Source: Bryobacteraceae bacterium (lineage in GTDB: Bacteria > Acidobacteriota > Terriglobia > Bryobacterales > Bryobacteraceae). Taken from it: 10,821 bases of DNA. Location: assembly GCA_014379815.1 (NCBI GenBank), contig JACMLA010000758.1, positions 1 through 10,821 of the forward strand, in the 5' to 3' direction. Below the pieces are notes generated by a model. That model was not told the origin of the DNA. It worked only from the letters and a program-made list of their open reading frames with translations, and did no database searches. The translations under genes and the position numbers were made by a program. Of the stretch, positions 1 to 7,009 are shown piece by piece (position 1 is the stretch's first letter; each line of letters starts with the position of its first letter).

Positions 1-1083
1 AAAGACGATCGCCGCGTCTCCAGCATCGCCGCTACCGGATTCGGCCTCAGCGCCCTGTGCATTGCCGACCGCCATGGCTTTGGCAAATCCTCAGAGCTGA
101 AAGCGAGGGCTGAACGCACTCTCGAGTTCTTCGCGCGCCGGGCCTTCCACCAGAATGGCTTCTTCTTTCACTTCCTCGACATGTCGACTGGAGAGCGCCA
201 GTTTAACTGCGAGTTATCTTCCATCGACACGGCATGGCTGCTCTGCGGCATAATCCACGCAAGACAGCATTTCGATTCGAAAAACATTCGCCGCCTCGCC
301 GGTGAGATCATCGACCGGGTTAACTGGCCCTGGATGCTGAACGGTGGGCCTACCTTGTCTCACGGCTGGACCCCGGAAACTGGTTTTCTGCCCTATCGCT
401 GGGACGAGTATGCCGAACTCTTGTCGATGTACCTTCTGGCCATCGGCTCCAACGCCCATCCAGTACCCGTCTCTACGTGGGATGCGTGGGAGCGTCCCGC
501 AAAGATTGAAACTCAGGGTACAGTCTTTATCGAGTCGCCAGCGCCACTTTTCGTCCATCAGTATTCCCACGCATGGTTCGATTTCCGGGATCAGCAGGAC
601 GGTTATGCCGACTACTTTGCCAACTCTACGGTCGCAACAATTCGCCACCGCGATTTCTGTCTCAGCCTGAAAGACCGCTTCCCCTGGTTCGACAACGAGA
701 TGTGGGGCATTAGCGCGTCCGATTCACGCTACGGCTACATCGACTGGGGTGGACCCGGTACAAAGTCGAATCGCCGCATAGACGGTACCCTCGTGCCCTG
801 CGCTCCTGGGGGCTCGCTGGTCTTTCTGCCTCAGGAATGCAGCCGGGTTCTCGAGGCTATGCTGGAGCGCTACGGCAATCAGGTCTGGACGCGGTACGGT
901 TTCATCGATGCGTTTCATCCGCAAGGCTGGTCCGGACCCGACGTCCTAGGAATCGACCTCGGGATCATGCTTCTGATGGCCGAAAATCTGCGCTCCGGTA
1001 GCGTCTGGAGCACCATGTCGACAGCCCCGGAAGTCCGTCGTGGATTCAAAAACGCGGGTTTTTACGATCCTTCCCGGGTCTGA
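1..1083 (+). CDS. Glucoamylase-family glycoside hydrolase (PF10091 type), 5' end missing
   Basis: The frame is open from the first base, so the gene begins outside the window and 360 C-terminal residues are visible. The ATG at 181 is internal, because conserved family sequence lies before it: SIAATGFG at residues 8-15 and HFLDM at 57-61. Further matches to the glucoamylase family (PF10091, related to GH144 beta-1,2-glucan hydrolases) are ELSSIDTA just after residue 70, a HQYSHAWFDFR segment near 186-196, WGISASD at 235-241, PCAPGGSLVFLPQE near 266-279, YGFIDAFHP at 299-307 and GIDLGIMLLMAENLRSG at 317-333. The fold is expected to be an (alpha/alpha)6 barrel that cleaves a glucan. I cannot assign substrate or catalytic acids, and the export signal, if any, would be in the missing part. 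The last 22 bases overlap the convergent kinase gene. Family call is firm; the word glucoamylase should not be taken as proven specificity. Confidence 0.9.
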   Translation, partial: KDDRRVSSIAATGFGLSALCIADRHGFGKSSELKARAERTLEFFARRAFHQNGFFFHFLDMSTGERQFNCELSSIDTAWLLCGIIHARQHFDSKNIRRLAGEIIDRVNWPWMLNGGPTLSHGWTPETGFLPYRWDEYAELLSMYLLAIGSNAHPVPVSTWDAWERPAKIETQGTVFIESPAPLFVHQYSHAWFDFRDQQDGYADYFANSTVATIRHRDFCLSLKDRFPWFDNEMWGISASDSRYGYIDWGGPGTKSNRRIDGTLVPCAPGGSLVFLPQECSRVLEAMLERYGNQVWTRYGFIDAFHPQGWSGPDVLGIDLGIMLLMAENLRSGSVWSTMSTAPEVRRGFKNAGFYDPSRV

Positions 1084-2279
1084 CCCGCGCCGGTCGCTAC
1101 GGGTAGGGTGAAGAAAAACTTCGATCCTGTCCCAACTTCCGACTCAACCCAGATGCGTCCTCCGTACAATTCCACGATGCGGGTGCACAGCGCCAGCCCG
1201 ATGCCGCTCCCCTGCACTTCCTGACCATGTAGCCTCTGGAACATCTGAAAGATCTTGTCGAAGTATTCGGGCCGGATTCCTTCGCCGTTATCGGATACAA
1301 CAAATTCCACAAACCCGTACTTAACCTGTGCGGATATCGTTACGAGCAAAGCCCTTTCGCGATCGCGGTACTTCAGGGAATTGCTGATAAGGTTTTGAAA
1401 CAATTGACGGACATGACTGCTCTCGGCAGCCACGGCTGGCAATGGTCCTACGCGAATCTCAGCGCCTGCTTCCTGAATCGCCGCCTCCAGGCTAACCAGT
1501 GTTTCTGGCACAACTGCTTGCGAATCGGTATCTCCAACCGCACTGTCCTCTGGAGCTTCCAGCACGTGAGCAAACCCCAGTAAATCCCACACCAGTCGCT
1601 CCATCCTCGTCGCCCCACCGCGGATAAACTGCAGTGCTTTTCGTCCATGGGGTCCAAGATGCTCGGAGTAGCTGTTCTCCAGCAATTGCGTGTACAACGA
1701 GATAGTCCGGAGTGGCTCACGAAGATCGTGCGCCGCCGCATAGGCGAACTGTTCCAGGTCTTTGTTCAGTTTGACCAGCGCTTCATTCGAAGTCTTCAGC
1801 GTTTGCTCAAGACCGTGTCGCTGAGTAATGTCCGTGAACACGACAATGACGCTCGACCACGGCGCACCGGGCGTTGGTTGCATCGCACAGTTCATGCGAA
1901 CCAGCCGCTTTTCTCCGGTGGTCGTTATCGTAGCAATATCAGCTTCAAACGAAGCAAGCCCGGAAGCAAAGGCCAGTACTTCGCAACGGAAAGTATCAAT
2001 CGTTTCCGGATCGACAAGTGGCGCAAAGCGTCGTGTGTGCTCCTGAGCCTCGGATCCATAGAAGGCACGACCGAGTTTGTTCACACGAACTACCCGGATC
2101 CGCTGCATGCATTCTGAAACAGCTTCCGGATGAGATTGCAGGTAAACTCCGAGATCGGCAGAGTCGAGTTCCTGAAGATACCCGAGAACTAAGGTGAAGT
2201 CCTCTTCCCACATAGCCACCGGCGCGCTCTCGAAGAACGCGTACTCGCGATTTGTGTCTCCTGCAGAAGTTAGAGTCAT
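1062..2279 (-). CDS. PAS-domain sensor histidine kinase (soluble, orphan)
   Basis: This 405-residue protein has no membrane segment, so it should sense an intracellular signal. Residues about 14-152 form a PAS-type region, opening with FFESAPVAMWEEDF and closing with VFTDITQR, the usual PAS/PAC ending. A short coiled helix (about 155-175) leads to the dimerisation/phosphoacceptor domain, whose H-box AAHDLREPLR places the phosphorylated histidine at H184. The ATPase domain follows with N-box QNLISNSLKY (295-304), DNGEGI (330-335) and GSGIGLAL (357-364), all intact, so it should be an active kinase. The transmitter is closely similar to that of the second kinase at 5185-6993. No response regulator is adjacent. 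Start is ATG; no clear Shine-Dalgarno sequence precedes it, but the PAS region begins right after it, so a later start is unlikely. The 3' end overlaps the convergent hydrolase gene by 22 bp. Signal and partner are unknown. Confidence 0.93.
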   Translation of the reverse strand: MTLTSAGDTNREYAFFESAPVAMWEEDFTLVLGYLQELDSADLGVYLQSHPEAVSECMQRIRVVRVNKLGRAFYGSEAQEHTRRFAPLVDPETIDTFRCEVLAFASGLASFEADIATITTTGEKRLVRMNCAMQPTPGAPWSSVIVVFTDITQRHGLEQTLKTSNEALVKLNKDLEQFAYAAAHDLREPLRTISLYTQLLENSYSEHLGPHGRKALQFIRGGATRMERLVWDLLGFAHVLEAPEDSAVGDTDSQAVVPETLVSLEAAIQEAGAEIRVGPLPAVAAESSHVRQLFQNLISNSLKYRDRERALLVTISAQVKYGFVEFVVSDNGEGIRPEYFDKIFQMFQRLHGQEVQGSGIGLALCTRIVELYGGRIWVESEVGTGSKFFFTLPVATGAGQTREGS

Positions 2280-2439
2280 TCAATTTCAAATCAGCAAAGC
2301 GCCTCCAGAGAAGGCAGCAATACGCCTAACCAGAGTACCTAAACCCGTAATCGACGTGAATAGTTATGATCCCTGGTTTACGGCAGCTATTTAGCAGGAG
2401 TTAGCCTTAGGCATCTTCGGAAATGCATGGGCGAAATCC

Positions 2440-2457
2440 CTTAGTGGTACTAAGTAC
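2440..2457. repeat. Overlapping inverted repeats, possible operator
   Basis: Two inverted repeats share bases: CTTAGT / ACTAAG with a 3-base spacer (2440-2454) and GTACT / AGTAC around a single A (2447-2457). They lie about 160-180 bp upstream of the PAS kinase start. The symmetry is seen directly; a role as a regulator-binding site is only a guess, and such short repeats also arise by chance. Confidence 0.3.
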
Positions 2458-2495
2458 GATTCTGGAAGCGAAACAGAGTGAATACCCAGGACGGC

Positions 2496-2521
2496 AGCTC
2501 GAGCTCACATCTGCGGCGCAG
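2496..2521. repeat. Adjacent palindromes AGCTCGAGCT and CTGCGGCGCAG
   Basis: A perfect 10-base palindrome (2496-2505) is followed 5 bases later by a 5-1-5 inverted repeat (2511-2521). They sit 57-82 bp past the stop of the cytochrome/monooxygenase-like gene. Neither is followed by a T-run on the minus strand, so an intrinsic terminator is not supported. Protein-binding sites are possible but unproven. Confidence 0.3.
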
Positions 2522-2577
2522 AAGTAAGACGATGCATGTCACTGAATTGTTGCTATCGAAGTAACGGGCAAAAGCGC

Positions 2578-3876
2578 TTACTCAGCCGCCGGAGTTGCCG
2601 GTTTGTCCTTCCTGGGAGCCGTGAAGACTTCCTTTTCGGATCGTCTGGCGTCGTAGATTACTTGCCCGAAGCCAATCATCATCTCGTCCCAGCTTTGATC
2701 GCCCCAGCGGACTTCTTTCTTAGGATCCGGGTTGAACCTGTTGTTCGGCGAGTTATCGAAGTGCGCGACACATTCCAGGGTTGTGCCCGCCGGCATCACT
2801 TTGGGCTGTGCGAGAACGTAGGTATGCTGCCAGTTGAAGTCATATCGGGGAACCCGAAGCAGGACTTCTTTCTCGCCTGTTGGGTAAGTCGCGGTGTACT
2901 CGAAATCCTTCCCCCGCAGATGCATGTGTGGCGTTAGCCCGGTCAGAATCATCTCGTTCGGAACCACCCACTTCGATTTCACTTCGTAAGCGTCCGCTCC
3001 CGGAGGAATCGCAAAGCGCGAGTTAGCCGCCGCAAACCCGCCGATCGCTTCTCTGGGATCTTCCTTCGCGAAGACCAGGCCTACTTTGGTGAGATCGGTC
3101 GCAGGCTTGCCATTGGTGGTGTAGTGCATCTCCAGAACTACCTGTGTCCCTGCTTTCACCAGCATGGCGCGACCGGGAACCGGAGGTAGCTGGGGAACGC
3201 CTGGGGCGTAGCCGGCAAGGGTTCCGCGAGGTCCACCATCACTGCCCTTCACTTTGACAATTGGCTCCCCTAGAGGCGCATCCTTCAGCCACTTACTGTC
3301 AGGTTCGCGCGTGTACGCAATTACATGGTGCACAACCGCTCTGTTTCCGGGCCTGACTTCCGCCGCGGCCACCCATCGGTCTTCGGTAAAATTCAGAGGC
3401 AAAATGAAGCGGGTGTACTCGATCGTGCCGTCTTCCGGGACGTCGTAGGACTTCGGCATCGACACTACCAGATCCGGTTCACCGATGTTCCAGCCCTCTA
3501 CCCACTTCACGGGCTTTGGAGCGTCTTTCCGATCGCCCGCCGGGGCTTTGGCCTCAACCCAGGCAATCAGAGTTTCCTTCTCGTCCCGGGTAAGGGTAGG
3601 GTCGTTGGCAAACTTGCCATGTGCCGGGTCCGCTCCCCACGGAGGCATCTTCTGCGTCCGAACAGCTTCCCGAATGGCAGCCGCCCAGGGACGCGTACTT
3701 TCGTACGTTAAGAAGGACATCGGGGCCGCTTCGCCAGGGCGATGACACGCCTGACACCGGGCCTGCAACACAGGCAAAACGTGCTTATAGAAAGTCGGAG
3801 CCTTGGGGACAGCAGCGGGTAAGCTGGTCCCAATAAGTATTGCAATCAGTAATGAGCGAATAAGCATAACGATCAC
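2578..3876 (-). CDS. Exported cytochrome c / copper type II monooxygenase-like protein
   Basis: This 432-residue protein starts with a hydrophobic signal peptide (about residues 1-22), then a small c-type cytochrome domain with one heme site CQACH (C41, C44, H45) and a MPPW segment whose M77 is the likely second heme ligand. The rest resembles the two-domain peptidylglycine/dopamine monooxygenase fold. The copper ligands known for that family have plausible counterparts: H183-H184 in VVHHVI and H251 in EMHYTT for one copper, H317/H319 in THMHLRGK and M399 or M400 in WDEMMIGF for the other. It should act in the periplasm as a redox protein or oxygenase whose electrons may come through its own heme. 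Substrate is unknown. The start is GTG with GGGAG 10 bases before it (GGGAGT with 9); an ATG 9 bases later is less well placed. It follows the enolase-type gene by 55 bp and is probably cotranscribed. Confidence 0.88.
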   Translation of the reverse strand: MIVMLIRSLLIAILIGTSLPAAVPKAPTFYKHVLPVLQARCQACHRPGEAAPMSFLTYESTRPWAAAIREAVRTQKMPPWGADPAHGKFANDPTLTRDEKETLIAWVEAKAPAGDRKDAPKPVKWVEGWNIGEPDLVVSMPKSYDVPEDGTIEYTRFILPLNFTEDRWVAAAEVRPGNRAVVHHVIAYTREPDSKWLKDAPLGEPIVKVKGSDGGPRGTLAGYAPGVPQLPPVPGRAMLVKAGTQVVLEMHYTTNGKPATDLTKVGLVFAKEDPREAIGGFAAANSRFAIPPGADAYEVKSKWVVPNEMILTGLTPHMHLRGKDFEYTATYPTGEKEVLLRVPRYDFNWQHTYVLAQPKVMPAGTTLECVAHFDNSPNNRFNPDPKKEVRWGDQSWDEMMIGFGQVIYDARRSEKEVFTAPRKDKPATPAAE

Positions 3877-3885
3877 TGCCAGTGT

Positions 3886-3891
3886 ACTCCC
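3886..3891 (-). promoter_or_regulatory. Ribosome-binding site for the cytochrome/monooxygenase-like gene
   Basis: GGGAGT on the minus strand lies 9 bases before the GTG at 3876 and 18 before the in-frame ATG at 3867. The spacing favours the GTG as the true start. Confidence 0.55.
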
Positions 3892-3912
3892 AATGGCGTG
3901 ACCGAGGCATGT

Positions 3913-3927
3913 CCGGCTCAGCGCCGG
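3913..3927 (-). repeat. Small GC-rich hairpin between enolase-type and cytochrome genes
   Basis: CCGGC and GCCGG flank a 5-base loop in the 55-bp gap just after the TAG stop of the enolase-type gene. There is no T-run after it on the minus strand, so it is not a standard terminator; it could stabilise or process the shared transcript. Confidence 0.35.
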
Positions 3928-3931
3928 GGTA

Positions 3932-5173
3932 CTACGCAGTGACCGGCGTGGCTTTCTTCAGAAAGTCAGGATCCAGCGTGATCCCAAGTCCTGGGCCCGT
4001 GGGAACCTTCAGCACTCCCTTAACACTCTTAAGAGAGGATGAGTCTGACATAACCGGCAGTCCTTCTTCCTCACCTTTGTACTCCTGATGAGGACCGGCA
4101 TTAGGCACACAAGAGGCAAAGTGCGCAACGTACAAATACCCAAGACCTCCGCCTGACATGTGCGCTGTGCAATCGAGTCCAGCGGCCTGTGCCATGCGTG
4201 CCACTTTGAGAGACCGGATGATCCCACCGAAATACAGGAGATCGGGCTGAATCACGCGCGCGGTACCGGTCTCGATAATCCGACGAAAACCTCGCAGGCT
4301 CATCTCCTGTTCGCCAAGAGCTATAGGAATTTTGAGCGCCTTCGCGATCTGCCGGGTCTCATCGTAGTAGTCAAAAGGAACCGGTTCTTCAAAGAAGCCA
4401 AACTTCTGCTCCTCCATCAACCTGCCAATACGCAGAGCCATTGGCACATCGTAGGAGCCGTTAGCGTCCGCGTAGATCGTCATGGCTTCACCAAATACTT
4501 TGCGGGTAAGCGGGATCAGGCTCAGGTCGCGCTTCGTAGAAGCATCGTGATAACGCATGCGGCCGCCGAGGCGGAACTTGATCGCCTCAGCGCCCGTTTC
4601 GGAAACCAGCTTTTGCAGATACTCTATCTCTGCTTCCGGCGAGTTCCCGCGCTTCTCGCTTGCCCGATATACCTTGATCTCTCGCCGGACAACCTTGCCA
4701 AGCAGTTCGCCGAGTGGCTTACCCACTACCTTGCCCAGAAGGTCGAGAATCGCGATCTCAATAGCTGCAACAGAAACCCAGAATGCCAGTCCCTGCCACT
4801 TGTAGTTGGAGTTCGCCAGGTACACGTCGCTCAGCAGCGACTCAAGTTCGCGTGCATCCTTGCCGACAAAGCCAGGTGCCACCCGATGAACAAAGATGGG
4901 ATACGTAACGCTCATCACCGGGCCCTGGGCGGCCGAATAGCCCGTCGTGCCGTCCGCTGCCCTTACCCTGACGAGGGAATGGGATCCCACCCGAAGCAGT
5001 TCTACGGAGGAAATCCTGACTGGCGACGGGAATAGCTCTGTTTTCAGGACCCGCGCCTCCATCGCGCGAGCGAGCTGGTCGCTTAGCTCAGCTGGGCTCA
5101 CCTTGAGCCCAGCCGCCAAACCTGCAAACAGAGGAAGAGATCGTCGGAGCAATTCACGGCGGGTTCGCAACAT
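3932..5173 (-). CDS. Tat-exported enolase-superfamily enzyme (mandelate racemase / muconate lactonizing type)
   Basis: I place the start at the ATG at 5173, giving 413 residues. It begins with a twin-arginine type leader, RRELLRRSLPLFAGLAAG, and the longer reading frame to 5260 would overlap the upstream kinase by 76 bp. No strong Shine-Dalgarno is seen, and the start lies 11 bp past the kinase stop, which suits translational coupling. After the N-terminal capping domain comes the barrel with the full mandelate-racemase ligand set: KFR (K199, R201), metal ligands D236 in ADANG, the EEP motif at 262-264 and E288 in GEQE, then D311 in QPD and H338 in AHMSGG (the general-base His-Asp pair), and E364 in HQEYKG. 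This predicts magnesium-dependent proton abstraction alpha to a carboxylate, most often acid-sugar dehydration or racemisation. The second position of the usual KxK motif is Arg. Substrate is not predictable; periplasmic location is inferred from the leader. Confidence 0.9.
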   Translation of the reverse strand: MLRTRRELLRRSLPLFAGLAAGLKVSPAELSDQLARAMEARVLKTELFPSPVRISSVELLRVGSHSLVRVRAADGTTGYSAAQGPVMSVTYPIFVHRVAPGFVGKDARELESLLSDVYLANSNYKWQGLAFWVSVAAIEIAILDLLGKVVGKPLGELLGKVVRREIKVYRASEKRGNSPEAEIEYLQKLVSETGAEAIKFRLGGRMRYHDASTKRDLSLIPLTRKVFGEAMTIYADANGSYDVPMALRIGRLMEEQKFGFFEEPVPFDYYDETRQIAKALKIPIALGEQEMSLRGFRRIIETGTARVIQPDLLYFGGIIRSLKVARMAQAAGLDCTAHMSGGGLGYLYVAHFASCVPNAGPHQEYKGEEEGLPVMSDSSSLKSVKGVLKVPTGPGLGITLDPDFLKKATPVTA

Positions 5174-5184
5174 GCTTACGTATT

Positions 5185-6993
5185 CTATAGAACGGTTTCG
5201 GTGGTTGCAGGAATCGTGAAGAAGAACGTGGAGCCCTTTCCGGGCTGAGACTCTACCCACAGGCGGCCGCCATAGCGTTCCACAATCTTGCTGCAGAGGG
5301 CCAACCCAATCCCACTGCCAGGATACTCTTTTCCATGCAGACGCCGAAACGGTGCAAAAACCTCTTCCAGAGATTTCGCCGGGATACCGATGCCGTTATC
5401 CGTTACCGAGAAAAGCCAGGTATTGGCTTGCTTCTGAGCTGAGACATGAACGCTTGGAGCCTCTTCGATCCGATGATACTTGATCGCATTGCCAAGCAGG
5501 TTCTGAAACAACATCGCAAGCGAAACCTCCTCCGCCACCACCGTGGGAAGCAGATCCCAGGTGATGCTGGCGCTACTCTCCGCGATGGGAACCTGAAGCT
5601 CACCAATCGTTCTTTCCAGAACCTCACCGCTATCGATTGGGATACACAGGTTGATTCGCTCGCTAACCAGCCAGTACTCCCGCAAATCCTTCAGCAACGT
5701 CCCCAGTCGTTGCGCGCCATCCAGAGTGTACGCAATAAATTGATCCGCTCTCGAATCGAGCTTGCCTTTGTACTCCCGCGCCAGAAGCTGGGTATAGCTG
5801 GTCACCATCCGAAGCGGCTCCTGAAGATCATGGGACGCCGCGTAAGAGAAGTGCTTCAGATCGAGGTTTACTTTGCGGAGCAGATTCTCGGATAGTTTGC
5901 GCTCCGTAATGTCCTCGATCGCCAGTAGAATCAGATCCACATGGTCGACGCGACGAGCATTCAGCACCATTGTTCTTGGCCCAATATGGGCGAAGTTATG
6001 TTGCATCTCAAAATCCTGAAACCACTGGTCTCGCGGAAGCACCTCGCCCAGCAACCGCCGAAGTTCGCCGTTGTCCCATTGCCGGTCCTCCAGTTCATAG
6101 AGAAGCCGTCCTTCGGCGTCCTCCGCCCCGGTTTGGAATTTTTCGTAGAACGCATCGTTTGCGGACACGACGTGAAAACTCTCATCCAACACAACCAGAG
6201 GCTCTCTAATTGTGGCTACGATGCTTTCTGCATAGACCCTTGCGTTCTCGGCACGATGTTCGGCCGCCTCGAGTTCTACAACTTTACGGTTCAGCTTTGT
6301 GTTAACAGTGGCGAGTTCCAGATTGAAAGCCTTCGTTGTTTCCGTTAGCCTCCTCTCCAGAATCACGCCATAACGGTCCCGCAGAAAAGTCTGGCCCAAC
6401 GCCCGGAGCAATTCTCCGTAAATGGTCAAATTGGCCCGACTGACAGGTGCCTGCTGCCGGGCAAGATGCCAAACTTCCTGCGCAGAGAGGCCGAAATCAC
6501 GGGCTACCCTCTGCAATGGCAGAGGTTCAGGATAGCGGTCCAGGACCTGCCCTGCAAGTAGCGACCCTATGTGCACGTCACCCATCGTCAGAGGTAGCGC
6601 AACATGCGCAAACCCAGCTGCGTCGTGTACTACGGAAAGGTAGCCGTTCCTCAGAGCATCGTCTACGGCAGTACAGTGCGGCAAGGTCTCAAGACAAAAT
6701 ACACAGCAGGCTTCCGGTACAGGCTGCTCTCCGCGGGCCAGACTCCAGATCGGCTGCGGATTGTGACAAACCCCAACCAGGTGGTCTTCTGCATCGAGCA
6801 AAGCCACAGCTACTTTCATAGTCCGGGCGTACAGCTCCAGAATCTTTCCCCAGCTTTCGGGATCCAGCAGCTCAGACCTTAATTCAAGGGTGAACTCGAG
6901 ACCCACGGGAGAGTCTCCGGGCGACGCTCTCGCGTGATCCCGTGCTGTGTCTTGCCAGACACCTCCACCGTCTCTGATTGGTGTGACGCCCAT
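5185..6993 (-). CDS. PocR-PAS sensor histidine kinase
   Basis: With the ATG at 6993 the protein has 602 residues and no membrane segment. Residues about 38-210 match the PocR sensory domain, a pocket known in other proteins to bind small organic molecules; the GQVL motif (148-151) and two domain cysteines (C100, C107) are present. A helical linker (about 215-255) leads to a PAS domain (about 255-365, ending AIEDITER), then a kinase core with phosphoacceptor H388 in ASHDLQEPLR, N-box around N502, DNGIGI (532-537) and GSGIGL (559-564), all intact. The frame can extend to a GTG at 7071, but that overlaps the KaiC-like gene by 62 bp. A GTG encoding residue 30, with GGAG 8 bases before it, is a second alternative. 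It follows the KaiC-like stop by 16 bp, so the two are likely co-translated partners. No response regulator is nearby. Ligand unknown. Confidence 0.92.
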   Translation of the reverse strand: MGVTPIRDGGGVWQDTARDHARASPGDSPVGLEFTLELRSELLDPESWGKILELYARTMKVAVALLDAEDHLVGVCHNPQPIWSLARGEQPVPEACCVFCLETLPHCTAVDDALRNGYLSVVHDAAGFAHVALPLTMGDVHIGSLLAGQVLDRYPEPLPLQRVARDFGLSAQEVWHLARQQAPVSRANLTIYGELLRALGQTFLRDRYGVILERRLTETTKAFNLELATVNTKLNRKVVELEAAEHRAENARVYAESIVATIREPLVVLDESFHVVSANDAFYEKFQTGAEDAEGRLLYELEDRQWDNGELRRLLGEVLPRDQWFQDFEMQHNFAHIGPRTMVLNARRVDHVDLILLAIEDITERKLSENLLRKVNLDLKHFSYAASHDLQEPLRMVTSYTQLLAREYKGKLDSRADQFIAYTLDGAQRLGTLLKDLREYWLVSERINLCIPIDSGEVLERTIGELQVPIAESSASITWDLLPTVVAEEVSLAMLFQNLLGNAIKYHRIEEAPSVHVSAQKQANTWLFSVTDNGIGIPAKSLEEVFAPFRRLHGKEYPGSGIGLALCSKIVERYGGRLWVESQPGKGSTFFFTIPATTETVL

Positions 6994-7009
6994 GAAATCT
7001 GCAAAAGCC

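Larger units (their letters stand above)
2280..2577. other. Intergenic region with several short palindromes, no gene seen
   Basis: This 298-bp stretch separates the stop of the cytochrome/monooxygenase-like gene from the start of the PAS kinase, both on the minus strand, so it is expected to hold the kinase promoter and possibly a terminator. I see no convincing -35/-10 pair, no hairpin followed by a T-run, and no supportable small ORF. It does contain an unusual number of short inverted repeats: CTTAGT-3-ACTAAG at 2440-2454, overlapping GTACT-A-AGTAC at 2447-2457, AGCTCGAGCT at 2496-2505 and CTGCG-G-CGCAG at 2511-2521, plus two ATGCATG copies at 2423 and 2532. Confidence 0.6.

Noticed and set aside
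1647..2117. Plus-strand open frame inside the first kinase gene
   Set aside because: It is antisense to the PAS and H-box coding region of an intact kinase; no domain, no upstream ribosome-binding site.
3913..3927. Intrinsic terminator between enolase-type and cytochrome genes
   Set aside because: The 5-bp GC hairpin has no T-run after it, so it does not meet the standard pattern.
4160..5035. Long plus-strand open frame of 291 codons
   Set aside because: It lies wholly opposite the enolase-superfamily gene, whose catalytic motifs are intact. The translated product shows no recognisable domain and is rich in His/Arg, as expected for an antisense shadow.
5174..5260. N-terminal extension of the enolase-type protein (29 residues)
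   Set aside because: It would bury the twin-arginine leader inside the protein and overlap the kinase end by 76 bp.
5446..6821. Several plus-strand open frames opposite the PocR kinase
   Set aside because: All are antisense to conserved kinase domains and resemble no family.
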